Positions 45,501 through 58,555 of a DNA stretch of 64,000 nt are shown one piece after another. The DNA comes from Ciona intestinalis (lineage: Eukaryota; Chordata; Ascidiacea; Phlebobranchia; Cionidae): positions 421,112-485,111 of the forward strand of contig NW_004190420.2 of NCBI RefSeq assembly GCF_000224145.3, written 5' to 3'. Numbering within the stretch: the stretch's first letter is position 1; each line of letters opens with the position of its first letter. A program made the position numbers and the translations under genes. Below the pieces are notes generated by a model. It was not told where the DNA came from. It worked only from the letters and a program-made list of their open reading frames with translations, and made no database searches.

Positions 45501-48500
45501 CATCTGATTAGACGGAATTATCAAGCAGAGGGTAACTGGAACAATGGAAAACATACACAAGACAAGTGTGGCTTTAATAGGTGCCGAGTTGCTGCCACCG
45601 AAACCCAATGCTGTTGTCCCTAATGTGACAATTCACAAGCCTGTTGCCAAAATAATCCCCACATTGGCAGCTACAATGGTTGGGGAAGAGAGAGCAGGAG
45701 CTATAAGCCGAGCAGGACATCACCGCTGGCCTCAAGCTACAATGAGAGTGATGGGTGCAACAAAACGCCAGGTTTACAATACAGAGTTGTTGACAGTTAC
45801 AACAAGACAGAGAGATATGGACCTATTAAAAAAAGGGAGTAAACACACTGATGAGGACACTTCACCAACCAAGCCCATATTTCCAAATATTTCTGGAGGC
45901 CAAACACAGGAAACTGAAGGGAAGGGAAGAAACTCTCAATCACCGCAGACAAGGTTAACATCTCCAACAAAGTTCACGCAGTTTCCAAGGTTTCAGAGAG
46001 GGTAAGTACACATAGATGAAATGGGTTGACGCCAATAGGTGTTTAATGATTAGCCAGTGATAATAGTCGCGCGTAACTTACATGTCACGGTTGCTATGTT
46101 GTGGTTTATATAATGTACTCTGCCCACAGTTCTACCACTGCCAATGCAAAATCATTGGTAAAACAGGAGCAGCAAACTAAACTAATACGGAATATCAAAT
46201 TTTGGAGAGGAACTACCCCAGCTACCAGAGAAAATCATCGAGAATTGAAAGAAGTATCAAACAAAGAACATTTTGTAAAGACTGAACAACAAAAAGAAGA
46301 CAGGTAGAACAACTTAAAATTTCCATGCAAAATATGACAAAGAAATATTTTTGATTGATAGTTTTCAGTCCTGGACAGAGCAGGTTACTTCACTAGAAGA
46401 AATAAGCAAGCATAAATACTTCAGTTGGCACATGGCTTTGAGAGAGCGTCTTATGAAGCACGAGAAGCTACATTATGATGAGGCCGTCACTCGCATTAAT
46501 AAGTACAGGTAGGACATTTAGGTTGAAATACATATTAGAATAAAGCTTGAAAATGTTTCTTCTGGTATAAGTTTTTTTTAACAACAGGATGGCAAACAAA
46601 ACGTTGAAATGTTTGAGTAAATTTTTTTTTTTAACTAGAATGGCAATTATAATTATTACATGTCTGGTAGCAAAAGCTGAACATTAATTAAATGATTTGC
46701 AAATTTTGTTTGACATTCTTCCTACAGAGAAAGATTGAGGAAAAGACCTGCGTTTCCATCCAATAGCAGTGAGATACGAGTGTCTAAAGACAACCAGTTG
46801 ATAAGAAGCTTACTACAAGATGGAAACAAGAAACAGGTGACAACAACAATAACCTCGGGTGTCCGAATGTCACCATCTAAACAATGGAGGCCATATATTG
46901 GTTCTGAAGAAGGAGGTAGAAAATAGTTATTTTTTAAGTTAAAAAATATTACATGTTTTAATTTCTTTCTAGAAAATGGGCAAAAAAAGCCACCATTTTT
47001 TGGCAAGTCGGCAGCAACAGCCAATGAAGCAGCGAAAAAGCAATTTAAACAAACCAACAATTTAACTTCGTCAAAGGGTGTACGAAAGTCAAGGTATTCA
47101 ACAAGCAGCAAAGATGGCTCAAGTTACCCAATCCATGGAGAAGGTTTGCTGAAATCAGAGCAAGAAAATGTGCTGCCCAGTATTGATACAACCAGCCCAA
47201 CAGAAGAAAATAGTAACCAAAGTATATTTTGAAGTTTTTAAATTGTGAAGAGGTTTTACAGTTACTTTTTTCACAGAGGTGGAGAATGAGGTTGTTCAAA
47301 GTGAGGATATAGACGTGGATGAAGACAAAGCTGAAACAAGAGCATTATTGGTTGACTTGAAACGACATCTTAAATCTGGCCAAGCGGGTGATGGGAGTGA
47401 TGGAGGGAAGACGTTGGTTGAGAGGGGAAGCACTGCTCCTGTGATGCAAACAAGGACTGGGATGGGAGCAAAACTTCGTCTTCTTCTTCAGTCCAGCTCC
47501 CAATCACCTAGAGATCATGGGAATGATGGAAGCCAGAAAATTTCGACAGGAAAACGCAAAAGTCAGTCACAAAATGGAAAATTAAGACCATTGTAAGTAT
47601 TAGAAAAATTTGACTTGATTTTTTAGGTTTAAACACAATAAACATAAATATCCCAATTTAGAACACGTCCACATACTTATGGAAGCGGTACACTCCCCAA
47701 GATAACTAACCTTCCTGTGACATCTTTGTGGAAAAATCATCAAACCAACGCAGAGCATGTAAAGCATAGGTTGACTTTGAAAGGAATTGCAAACAGAGAA
47801 TCTTTTACTCCGGGAATGATCGGAGTATCAAAGAAACACATCAACAGCAGGGGAAGGCAGAGTGATGAAAATCAAAAGATTAACGAACCAGAAAATGATG
47901 AGAAAATTAACACTAATAACAAGGCAAACGAAACTAGCCAAAAAACAGTTAATGCTAAAGAAGTGAACTCAAGCCAAAAAGAATCAGTCACTGCTGGAAA
48001 TGAATCATTTTCTAGGGGTTGGAAGCGTGGTGTTGTTGCACATAAGCTACACACACCTGTTTCTCAACAGCAGCAGAAACCAATAGCTACCAGGTATAAA
48101 GAGCTTTAACATAACTTTTTACATGTATGAGTATTCACTATTTGTTTTTCATAGCGCATTACTTGCCAAGTCATATCGTTACGACATAAGAGAGAACCCG
48201 CAACATATGGACCTGAAACTTGTTACAAGCCATCCCAACCAACCTTCTGCAACACCTGACCATGATACTTCAAAACATAGAATCAAAGGGAAGAAGAAGA
48301 CAGGTATGACAGTGAATCAACAAAACCCTAATATATTACCCTATTGGCTTTTCATTCTACAGTAGCACAGCATAAAGTGCTTTGTGTAGCAGTAGTTGAA
48401 CCACCATTGACAGAAAGGGAACGACACAGGAGACAGCAGGAATTGGAGAGAAGTAGCAAAAGGTTGACATTTAACCCAACTCATGCAGCAGTATCCAGTT

Positions 48501-51500
48501 TCACAGCGGCCATCTTGAACAGGTTTGCCCATACCTCTGTTCGGGAAGCTGAGACTAAGTTATGTAATTGAATGCTTCACAGTGAACTGGCATTGAGGGC
48601 ACCTTCCAGCAGTCCAGTTGACATGGTATACAGACATTATAACCCAATACCTAATGAGCAACCAACAACCGCAGATTTATGGACAATGAGAAAAGCTGGT
48701 AAGTTGCAATAGCTGAGTAATATTATTAGAAATGCTTATTAGAAATCAAATTTCTAGTGTGAGAAAAATACTTAGAACATGTGATTCTTTACAATAATAA
48801 TTTCTTTGCAATGTAGCTGTGGAACAGTTGCAAAATCTCCCTGAAGACCAAGCACCACTGGTGGAAGCTCTCCTGCAAAACCACAACGAGCAGTTGCTCA
48901 TCAACTCCACTGACGGTTTGTATCCCCCTATGGCCGGGGGCGAGCAAGATAATAGTATGATTGACAGTTTATTTGAGAGTATTAACAAGCAGCACCCCAC
49001 CGCACCAAAAGTGAAGGATCTGGTCGATCTGCAGAGACTCTACCATGTAATGAAGAAGCATGGGGAGGCATACACCAACAATGGAACGGGGTACGTGTAC
49101 AGCAGCTCTCCTACAAAGATGGGGAGTGGTCCTGATGTGATAGGTCGTAGTCAAGTCATGAAACAACACGTGTACCAGCAAAACTTGCACAAAACACCAT
49201 TCTACTATTACCCATACAATAATGGGGACAAAGATGGAGGAGCACCGTTGTATCTTGTTACTGGTGTTAATTCCTTGGTTGCAAAACGCAAACATTCAAG
49301 AACACAGAAGTCAAGACATCAGGCAAACAAGAAACAAAGGGCTGAGAAACCACAGATGCCGGTTCCACCTCTCGTTGCACCTTTCCATCATGTTCTTAAG
49401 TATGAGCAAAAACCAAGCGAGATTTATCAAAGGAAGAATCTGAACAAAGAACCCTACACCAACCGAATGGTGCCAACAAACAGAATAACAGTGATGATGC
49501 CTAAAACGTCTGGTCTAATGAATGCCACAATTCCAATGACACACTTGGAGCAAATAAATGAGCATGGTGTGCAGTAATACAATAAAAAATTGGTTAAACA
49601 TGCAAAAAATTAGTACAATCATGATTTCTTTTCATTGCATTTGCAGAACTTGTTTTACATTACATGTGCATGTACATACAAATTTATTGTTCTTTATATC
49701 GTAATTTTTGGGACTCCCAAATAAAAAAAAACATTACTTTTACTACCTAACCGTGAGCTGATATAAACCATGTAGAAAATAGCCGCACAACAACTAAAAC
49801 AGGGATTGTATGATATATAGCTCTGACTCTAAAGACATTTACTCTGACTGACCATACAATATTACAGATTGGTGAACAAGCTATGAAGCAATGATTAAAA
49901 CATCATCCATTTGAAACTACAATACCATAATACACCTACATTGACATTACTTCCTACAATTGTTTAACCACCTTCTTCCTGTTTCATACCCATATTGGGT
50001 ATGACCAAACTGTAGCTAAAATAATGCCAACAGTACTTACAGTATATGTGGGTTGAGATCTTGGGGTCATATTACCCCCAGGATAAACCACGGCTCCGCT
50101 GTCGAGCTGGAACATCGGTCTTCTCGGCTCTGTGACTCTTTGTTCAATTTCTTCAGCCCTCCTTTCAGTTGAGATCTTCTCCTCCTGGAGTATGCTGGAA
50201 AAAAGTTGTTTACATGAATAAATAAAAAATAGCACAGTTGTAAGAGGACCAGGAGTGTTTTTTATCACGTTAGAAAAAACATTGTTAACATGTTTAAAGG
50301 TGATTACCTTATTTCTTGATTAATAGCATCCAGTTGATCCTGCAACATGTGAGCAAGAGATTGTGCATCTGTTTGACCACCAGGTGACAGCAGATCCACA
50401 GCAGAGTATATACTGTCATCCATTTCTGTAAAAACATTGAAATGTTATAAACAAGTGTAAAGGTGCTGATGTGAGGTATAAGTTTAACAGGTTTATGCAT
50501 AAACAAAATTAGTTAGAAAAACATGGATTTTAGGAAAAAGAAAGTTCATAAAATCATAAAAAATATCATATTGCAAAAAGAGAGTGCCATGTCACTTATG
50601 GTATGATATTAATTTATTTGAAGAACTAATTTATACCTGAAGTGACAGTTGTGGTGCATATTGACGGTTGTAATGAAGCAGAACTTCCTTCAAAGGCTTT
50701 CTGTACTTGAGACAGAATATCAGCTTGCTGGGCACGCTCCCATTCCTGTTCATTGAGTGTATGAACCTATGAAATGACTTATATAAATTTGATTTTGGAA
50801 ACAAGTGTAGCTAATGTGTAAATTTCTGTTGGAAACTGCCATTTATCTCAGTAACATGCCTCTTGCAGATTCCTTTCATTTACTCTCAAGTTCAATTTTT
50901 TTAGTCCACGGGTTAAACTGGAGTTTAGTAAGGTAATTTATATTTCTTATTCTTGTTCATGCTGTTTATATTGAATAGTAAAACCCATAACTAAGCGAAA
51001 TTACAACACTAATCTCTCTTATAATAAGGTAAGAAGAAACATGAATCACCTTATCAGGGTCATGTCTTAAAGTATCAACCCTCGCTTTTGAAGGTCGAAG
51101 GTAGTTGTCTCCACCAGGTCTACAATAACAGGGTAAATGTTAGACATTTTATTTTACAAAGAATAGTAAAATTAATTTAATTATAGTAATACATTTGGAA
51201 TTAGAATATTGTAATACTGTTTTTACAGTTCAACAGTTTTTCTGTTAAAATCTCTGAATTCGATTTTCTGTTATAATTTGTACAGTTTACAAAAAACTGT
51301 ACAAAAAAAAAATCCCATAAATGTTTATCCACAATTCCACCTGTATGTTGCATAATGAGGTATATTGCTTCCATCTGCTTCAACATAATGCTCCGGCATC
51401 ACAGGAACAGCTGATGCAGAGGATGGGAAGATCCGACGATGCTGAGTGAGGTCCGGAGTACTTCCTGCTACTCTTGGAAGACTCTGGACAGTCCGGGATG

Positions 51501-54500
51501 TCATGGAGTGAGGGATGATGGAGGTGGAACTACGATCTAATGATGAAGTCTGTAACACAAGAGGAAGTTATTGGGAAAACTGCATTACATACAATTCCCT
51601 CAAGTTCTAATGCATACCAATACATAACATGCTATTATAAAGAATAAGATACATTAATTCATTGGGTAAGGAAAAATGCATAATATACCAATGTTATGCA
51701 GTATTTAAAATAGTAAGAAACATAGGGTAAGATGGTACGGTATGAAATAAGAGTGTAAACATCAGGAAAAATGAATTTATTAATATTATGCATTATCACA
51801 GAACTTAATGCTATGTAGTAAATATTACCAATTTTGTGTTTTTTTAAATTTGCCAATATTATTTCAAATCAAACGTTAGTAAAGTTACAAAATAAAACTA
51901 AACTGGTTATTTTTAAACATAAAAATATTAGGCATTTTTGTATTAGAAATATTTGAAATTTGAGATAGCAAGCAGTTTACACTGTAAGAGAGTCAGTACA
52001 AAACCAAAAACTGAAGCCAAGCTTACCTTTGACGCTTTGTAAATGTTAAGTTCTGAATGTAATTTGTCAGCAGCTCTCTGAAGTCGTTCCTGCCATAAAT
52101 ATTTAATATTTCCAATAGGAGAAATATAAACAATTAAAGTTGGCATAGCACTAAAGGAAATAAATTCATTTCCACTAATTACCTTATCAACGGTCGAGTC
52201 CTCAAGCAGCTTCTTCACTTTATCGCATTCAGACGTCAAAAAGTTCTAAAATACAGAGTTTCAATGAAATATTTTTGAAAAAAAATGAACAACAGTAAAA
52301 ATTTAATAATAACAAAACCATAACAATGCTTGTATGCATAGCAACAGGAAAGAGAAAGCTAAATGTATCTTAACTGAATAAAAATACTAAATATTAAAAC
52401 ATAGACACATAAGTGAAACTAGATACAAATAACCGTTTGATATGTCGCATATAACTTACCTTTTCTTCCAGACAAGCCATTTTTTCTTTCAGATGAAGTT
52501 GTAATCTTTCATTCGATTCTGCAAGCAAGCGATCCACGGTGCTCGATAAACGTTGGTTGTGTTCTTCATTCATCTTCTCACGTTGCCTTGCCTAGTACAA
52601 AGTTGAAATGTAAAAATGTTGCTTATAAACCACATATCGTTGTTCAGTGTACCCCACCATAAGAAAAGTCAACTATAATTCCGATGCCAACAACTCTATT
52701 TCCAGTTAATATACCAGAAAACTAAAAAAACTTACTCTTGCCAGCTCTTGTGATTTTTCCTCAAGCTTTGACTCCATTGATTTTAGTCTCTCTTCAACAT
52801 TACCGTGTCGTTCTTCTGCCTTTGTGAGCGCTGCTACTCGCTGGGCAAGTTCAGCCTCAACCTGTTTTTCAAGTTCAATGCATTTAATTAACAAGATACG
52901 GACTCCCAGAAGTAATTGGAGTTTTAAACAATGATAGATTGGAAATTAACCATAACATGACGAGTCTGCTCAGGTATTTTTGTTGTTCAGTGTTAAGATA
53001 GTTTTTTACATAAGGAATAAATGTGTGCCAAACCATCAATACAGATTGGGTTACGCAGCTTAATTATTCTGCAAATACAGATCGCTTGACAAGCGCATCA
53101 AAACCAAATATCGCAACGAATCAATTGGAATATCTTGTATAGCCTATACGATATAGAGAAAAATATATATTGGAAATCAAGTACACCCCATATTATGCAC
53201 ATAATCTTATGTTACCGAAAAATTCTATATTTATTTAACCAGTATTAAGTATAAAACTGTTTGCACATGTTTATATTAAAGCAATAATGCCCATTTTCAA
53301 AACACATGCTCATTTTTTACCTCCGGCAAAGCTTCAGCTCTACGTAGAGATTGCTGGAGCTTAAGGTCAGCCGATTTAATTCTTTCTTGTAAAATGTCAT
53401 TCCTTTCTTCAAGCTGAACAACAAAGTATGAACTTAACTAGGAAAAGGTTTTGCAGGTGTCTTTGCATGTCTTGTTATAAAACAGAACTAACAAATATAA
53501 TCAAATTGTGAAATTGGGTATATTCAGTCATGAGATTTGGGCAATGGACAACAGCCAATGTAATTAGTCTGTATAAATGAGCAAAAAATTACTATAACAG
53601 TAATTGTAGGTTAGCACCATAGGGGGAGTTAAAACTAAGCATAATGTTTTTAAATTGCATTAGTTTAAGAGCACTTTTTATCTTATTGATAAAACTTAAT
53701 GCGTTTTGAATATTTAAATACAAGCAGATACATAATATTTATCACCTGTCTCATGCCAGCCTCTCGATTTGCAAGTTCTGCTTCTAATCGATCATTCAAC
53801 TCATGAACAGAAGCTGCTTCACGTTGAGCATTGAGGTATCTTCTTTCAAGTGTGGTCACACGTTCATCTATCTCCAGTCGACTCTTATTTGCCTTTAAAA
53901 ATATAAATTACATATTTCAAGCTTAAATAAAGTATTTTTCTGGATGGGTGAGATCCTGCGACGAAGCACATTGGGGCTTGATATTTTTAGGCAAAATTTA
54001 ACTAAAAAATAATATATTCCTACATATTGCAAAGCCAAACTAGGGCGTGCAGGCAAATCCCAAAATTTTACATCCATAAGGTGAAACATATATGACATTA
54101 TTATGTACTGCTAAGCTCCCATAGATTTAGAAAAGTTTTTTTTTGATGGCAAAAAGAAAATGACAACTTACATCTCGATATTCTTTTTGTGTCCGATTGC
54201 TCACCTCTTCTGATCGCATCAAATCTTTACGTGCAATTTGAAGACTTTCTTCCAGCTCTGCGATCCTGGAAGATAGTTGAGATTATGATGTTGCTTTCAA
54301 GAGGAAATTGTTACAAACCTTGAGAGCATTGTGTTTACTCGATGCCGGACATGGTTGAGTTCGGCTGATTGTTTTTCGTTCGTTTCTTGAAGGAGAACGA
54401 TCCGGTTTGCTTCTTCTTCTACTTCACAATTACCATTTGTTATCTTTAAAATAAGAATAAACTAATTTTTTTCTTGATAAAAAAAATAAAGAATAAAACA

Positions 54501-57500
54501 TAATTTTTTATTTTATGAGCTTGATTAAAATTCCAGTTATTTGAAAGCAAACCTATTATTCCAGTTATTTGAAATACAGCAATAAAGGGCAGTTTGGTCT
54601 ACTACATCAAAGGCGACAGTAAATGCATATTTTGTGTATGAAAGACCTACAAATTTAAACAGCAGCTGTAACTCAAGAATAGATACAGATAAGAAAAACT
54701 GACATACATTTATTTGTAAAGTACATAACGTTCTCTCATAACATTTTCAGCTAAGCAAACATCATGAGCAACCACAAAAGTAGCTTATTTTGCGTGGGCA
54801 ATATTACCGGAGTTCCGTTTTTAATCTTTGTGTCGTTGCTTTTCTTTAAGCTTTCATCACTTCCACTCTGATTCTGTAGCTTAAGTTGGTTGACTTGTTC
54901 ACGAAGAACTTTATTCTTAAGTAAGAAAATAAAACATCTGTTTTTCATCACTGAATAACTCATGATCATGAATTACAGTAAACGTTATCATGAACTTTGT
55001 GATAAGATTACTTTAGAGTTCCGTAAAGAATGAATTTTTTTGTGAAAATACCTTTATAAAAAAAGATTATAAGTTAAAACTACAACTTGTATACTTAATG
55101 AAACTTTTCAAAGAGTTTATTCATATTATTTTTTTGGGTGCGATTTTGACTTAAGAGTCAAGCATTAAATACTCGAACAAATATAATGTTCTGTAGAATT
55201 TGTACAACACTCACTTCTCTACTGGACGATTCCAACAGTTCTTCCAAATGCATCTCACGTTCCAATGCTGCTTTTAATTTCTCTCTTACCTGCCATTGAA
55301 AATGGTTAAAAAAAATCCAAAAAAATTTTTTTTTTAATTTTATTTAAAGTTTATTTTTTATTCCACTAAAACAGGGATAACTGTTTTTTATCCTAACCAA
55401 GTCTGAGCCACTCATACCATGTAAGGAAACCAAACACCAATTACTCAATGTTCAATGGGACAGTTTACTCTATAATTGCATCAGTTGGAGCGACACATAG
55501 AGCCACAATACAGAGTAATAAGGAAGTAATAAAGCAATATAACAATTAAAGAATAGCACAACTTGGAATGAATCATATCAGGCCAAAAAAAAGCTTTTCC
55601 ATAAAGAGTGTAAAAACTAGTTAATATTATAAGAATGACTGACTGTATTTTTGTCTTTTTGGTCACAGTATGAAAGATCAGAAAAAAGAAAAAAAATCAA
55701 AAGAAAAATCCTATAGATGAGAAATTACCTTTTCATCCAATGCTTTATGATGTTCAAACAAAGACTTAAGAGCTTTTAAAACTTCCACCTCGGAGGAGAC
55801 GCCGGCATTTTGTTGCTGTTGCCGCTTGACCACAGTCATTCGAAGCGATCTTTCATGACGCGAGACTAGAGTTTCCAAATGTTCAAGCAAAAGCTGTTGT
55901 AGAAATTGGTAATGTAAGAAGTAGGGTTTTATTCCATGTAGTGAAGTAAACAAATAGGTATTGGGGCACAATCCCCATTTAACAGTATGAAATAGTGGTT
56001 TATAAAAAAATCAATTGTTTGGGCGGTAGACATGTTTATTAGATAGATATAACGTGGAAGGCAGTATCTAAAAAACATTATCACATTAAGTATTTCAATA
56101 CACTAATATTTAGTTTATCACCCAGACACCTAATATATATTTGTGCCTTCAGTATTACAATAGTAACTGTAACAACACACATACAGTAAAAATATGATTT
56201 AGTCACCCTGGTATTGTTTCTTTCAGATTTCATGTCATTTATTTCTTCAGTGCACTCAAGAAGTCTTTCCCTTGCATGGTTAAGCTCCTTTGTTAAACTT
56301 GCATAATCCTGTGTTGGATTAAGTGACATACATTTAAATCCCAAAACACTGTAATGGTGTGTTAAATTAGCTACATGCAACCATATGTTGCACTTTGCTG
56401 ATATATATAATACCAACACAATATAAGTGGGGCTTTATAAAATAAAACAAAACTCCAAGCAGTTTAAATTTTAAATATATATATATAAACACATTATATA
56501 TATATCATATAGAGTCATAAATTACATATATTTTAACAGGTAGGTAATTTACAATGGATTACTCTGCCAGTTGAGAATAATCATCTGTTGTGAACAATAA
56601 GACATAGTCTCATGGGAGTGGTGGACAGGCCAGAAACAAAGAATTTTTAGAAGAACTGGTGCATTAGAAATAGGTCTATGTGTACCAGACTGCACATGAG
56701 AGAGTGCAAGGAGAAAAGAGAAACACATTAAAGCGATACCCTTATTAATTTTTTATTGAGCAAAAGTCTTACAAACAGTAGTAGGAGGGCTGGGTCTGCT
56801 ATCCACTACTGGTTGGATATTATTCTGTGTTTCTAACCACAACTTGGTTGTTACAACTGATAACATATATATTAGTGCAGCAATCCCATAACTAAAAACC
56901 TAACCCATACACAAAAATTTCCAATTGATATATATATATATATATTGTTACTATAACATACATACTTTTTTCTGTCAATAATGTTTTTTTTTAAAAACAA
57001 GTTAAATCAGAACTTACGGGTGGCATGGTATTGTTGAGTTGTTTTAGTAGAAATTCCCTTTCTTTTTCAACTTCTGCCAGCTTTGAGTTTGTGGTAGCCA
57101 AGTTGTCTTTCACCTCCTGACAAAAAATCAATACAGCTTAAGTCTTTATTCTACCATTACCGATAACACACAATTATAAAATTCTTTCAAGAAGTTGCAC
57201 AAGAAACGTGATACACAAAAGCAACCCTGCTAGCTCTACAGTTTAAACCGAACAAATAAAGAAATAATGCTTTGGCGAAAACAAATGATTTAAGGTTTTA
57301 GATACATTTTTAATGTAAAAACTAACAAGTGTAAAAACAACCGTTCAACGAAAAGAATCAATAGGCGCATACTCATGCCCAATTATGTACTATTTAACAC
57401 ATAATATTAAATGTGCTGTATGGATCTTCACACTTTTCAACAATTTGTGTGTTTTAGCCACTAAGTTATATATCTATAAGGAAGGCCTAGTTGTCAAACA

Positions 57501-58555
57501 ATTTTTTTTAAATGAGATGCATTTTATAAATAAATGTAACTTATTTATTCTCGCGTGGCAAATGACAGATTTTTTATCACATGGGTCCTGTTTAATAAAT
57601 ATAATATACCTCATGACCCCTTATTACAACTTTATAATTGAATGTAATATATAGCCTCAGCTAAATATTTATTTTCAAATTTTTTATTTTTTTTTATTTA
57701 TATAACCTAGCTATTAATTTGGACAATGCATAATTGAAATTGACCAATGGGTTGGTCCTGGAGCACCAAAGACTTATACGCCCACAACCACAAGAGGCAC
57801 AACGATGGCAACGCCAAGCCTAGAAGTTTGAACCTTCTGATCAACAGGCAAGCACTAGAAACAATTTTTTTTTAATGGGGCATTTTTAAGGAAAAAGCAC
57901 TCAAAGAACAGAAAAATCTGTGTTAATTTAGTATGCTATAAACAAAAATTAATCATATTTACCTGCAGAGTTTCAACTAATTTGTCTCGTTCATCCAACA
58001 CAGTAACCATAAGTTGCTCAAGATTTGCCTGAAATGTAAATATGAATTCAGTTGACTGGTTGACTTACAAGCATTAAAAAATTAGGCTCAATATAGCTAT
58101 GTATGCAGGGTATACGTGCAAATCCAGTAAAAATTATGGCACCCGAGTAGATAGTATAAATGCATAGATGACAGAGCTAAAGTAACACAATTAAACAAGA
58201 AAGAGAAAAAATAATAAGGGTAATGATTCAATTGCACAACCTGATAAAGTAGTGTAATATTATGGGCAAAGATAATGTGACAACTTGCAATAAACGTAAC
58301 ACGTAGCAAAACATATTTCCTGTCTTTGGCACGCAACACTTTGGAACTTAAGTATCCTGTTTTTCTAAAAACTGCACAGGACAATATAACAATTCAGACA
58401 AACAAAACACTATGAACATAAAGACAACTAGACTACACAGAAAATTAACCTAAAACTGGAAAATAACCGACCTTGTCTTCTTCTTCTTCAGCTCCATCTG
58501 CACCGATGTTGCTCGTTCGATCCTCACTGATGGTCGGCATAATATCGCACATCAT
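39551..58555 (-). CDS. PPFIA: Liprin-alpha (PTPRF-interacting protein alpha), ~32 exons
   Basis: Scaffold at synaptic active zones and adhesions that binds LAR-type phosphatases, RIM/ELKS and kinesin. Start [13 protein letters not shown] at 58555. N-terminal coiled coils in exons near 57968-58030, 57020-57118 ([19 protein letters not shown]), 56206-56310 ([14 protein letters not shown]), 55730-55893 ([20 protein letters not shown]), 55213-55290, 54760-54915, 54330-54445, 54170-54270, 53748-53892, 53330-53415, 52738-52862, 52459-52590, 52184-52243 and 52025-52090. Linker exons near 51340-51548, 51050-51120, 50637-50768, 50310-50425, 50038-50195, 44764-44830, 44305-44462 ([14 protein letters not shown]) and 43140-43320. 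Three SAM domains near 42390-42920, 41218-41403 with 40910-41017, and 40268-40466. A 24-bp exon near 41615-41638 encodes DDEAGWAE. Exons 40023-39930 and 39814-39551 end the protein ([12 protein letters not shown] then a novel tail). About 1,280 aa, as in vertebrates. Confidence 0.95.
43525..44207. mobile_element. PIF/Harbinger-like MITE in liprin-alpha intron
   Basis: Begins GGGTGGTATGCAGAAAGTAT and ends with the inverted ATACTTTCTGCATACCATCC. TAA flanks it on both sides (43522-43524 and 44208-44210), as the 3-bp TWA target of PIF/Harbinger elements would. A second, inner copy of the terminal repeat lies at each end (about 43591-43613 and 44113-44133). About 683 bp including the 50-base gap at 44020-44069. 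No transposase frame is visible; the gap could hide only 50 bases if its size is true. Confidence 0.7.
44020..44069. other. Assembly gap (50 N)
   Basis: Undetermined bases inside the Harbinger-like element, where the repeated ends would make assembly difficult. Confidence 0.99.
45544..49577 (+). CDS. Unknown protein gene nested in a liprin-alpha intron, ~11 exons
   Basis: I do not recognise this gene. It lies wholly in the liprin-alpha intron 44831-50037, on the opposite strand. Exons: 45544-46001, 46130-46303, 46362-46508, 46728 to about 46915, about 46974-47221, about 47278-47592, about 47662-48091, about 48155-48302, about 48362-48522, about 48591-48699 and about 48818-49577. Acceptors, donors and phases fit throughout and give roughly 1,050 aa. 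The product is basic, rich in Ser, Gln, Lys and Asn, and mostly looks disordered, with no signal peptide or membrane segment. The most ordered part is an amphipathic helix around [20 protein letters not shown], with a second charged helix at [19 protein letters not shown]. The C-terminal exon is 252 codons. The product could be a cytoskeletal or ciliary protein, but that is a guess from composition. Confidence 0.8.
49581..49586 (+). terminator. AATAAA directly after the nested gene stop
   Basis: The signal starts four bases after the TAA of the nested gene. If used, the 3' UTR would be only about 25-30 nt; another AATAAA lies at about 49719. Confidence 0.4.
57761..57865 (-). mobile_element. 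tRNA-derived SINE copy B in liprin-alpha intron
   Basis: On the minus strand: CTAGTGCTTGCCTGTTGATC (box A side), GGTTCAAACTTC (good box B), GGCTTGGCGTTGCCA, then GGGCGTATAAGTCTTTGG. It parallels copy A at 32322-32412 block by block. It has the same transcriptional direction as liprin-alpha. Confidence 0.5.

Noticed and set aside
48344..48571. Stop of the nested gene at about 48569
   Set aside because: Reading through the GTTTGC donor at 48523 would end there, but splicing to 48591 keeps the frame open into two further coding exons.
56935..56945. TATATA runs (also about 38970 and 56475) as promoters
   Set aside because: Simple dinucleotide microsatellites with no gene start at the right distance.
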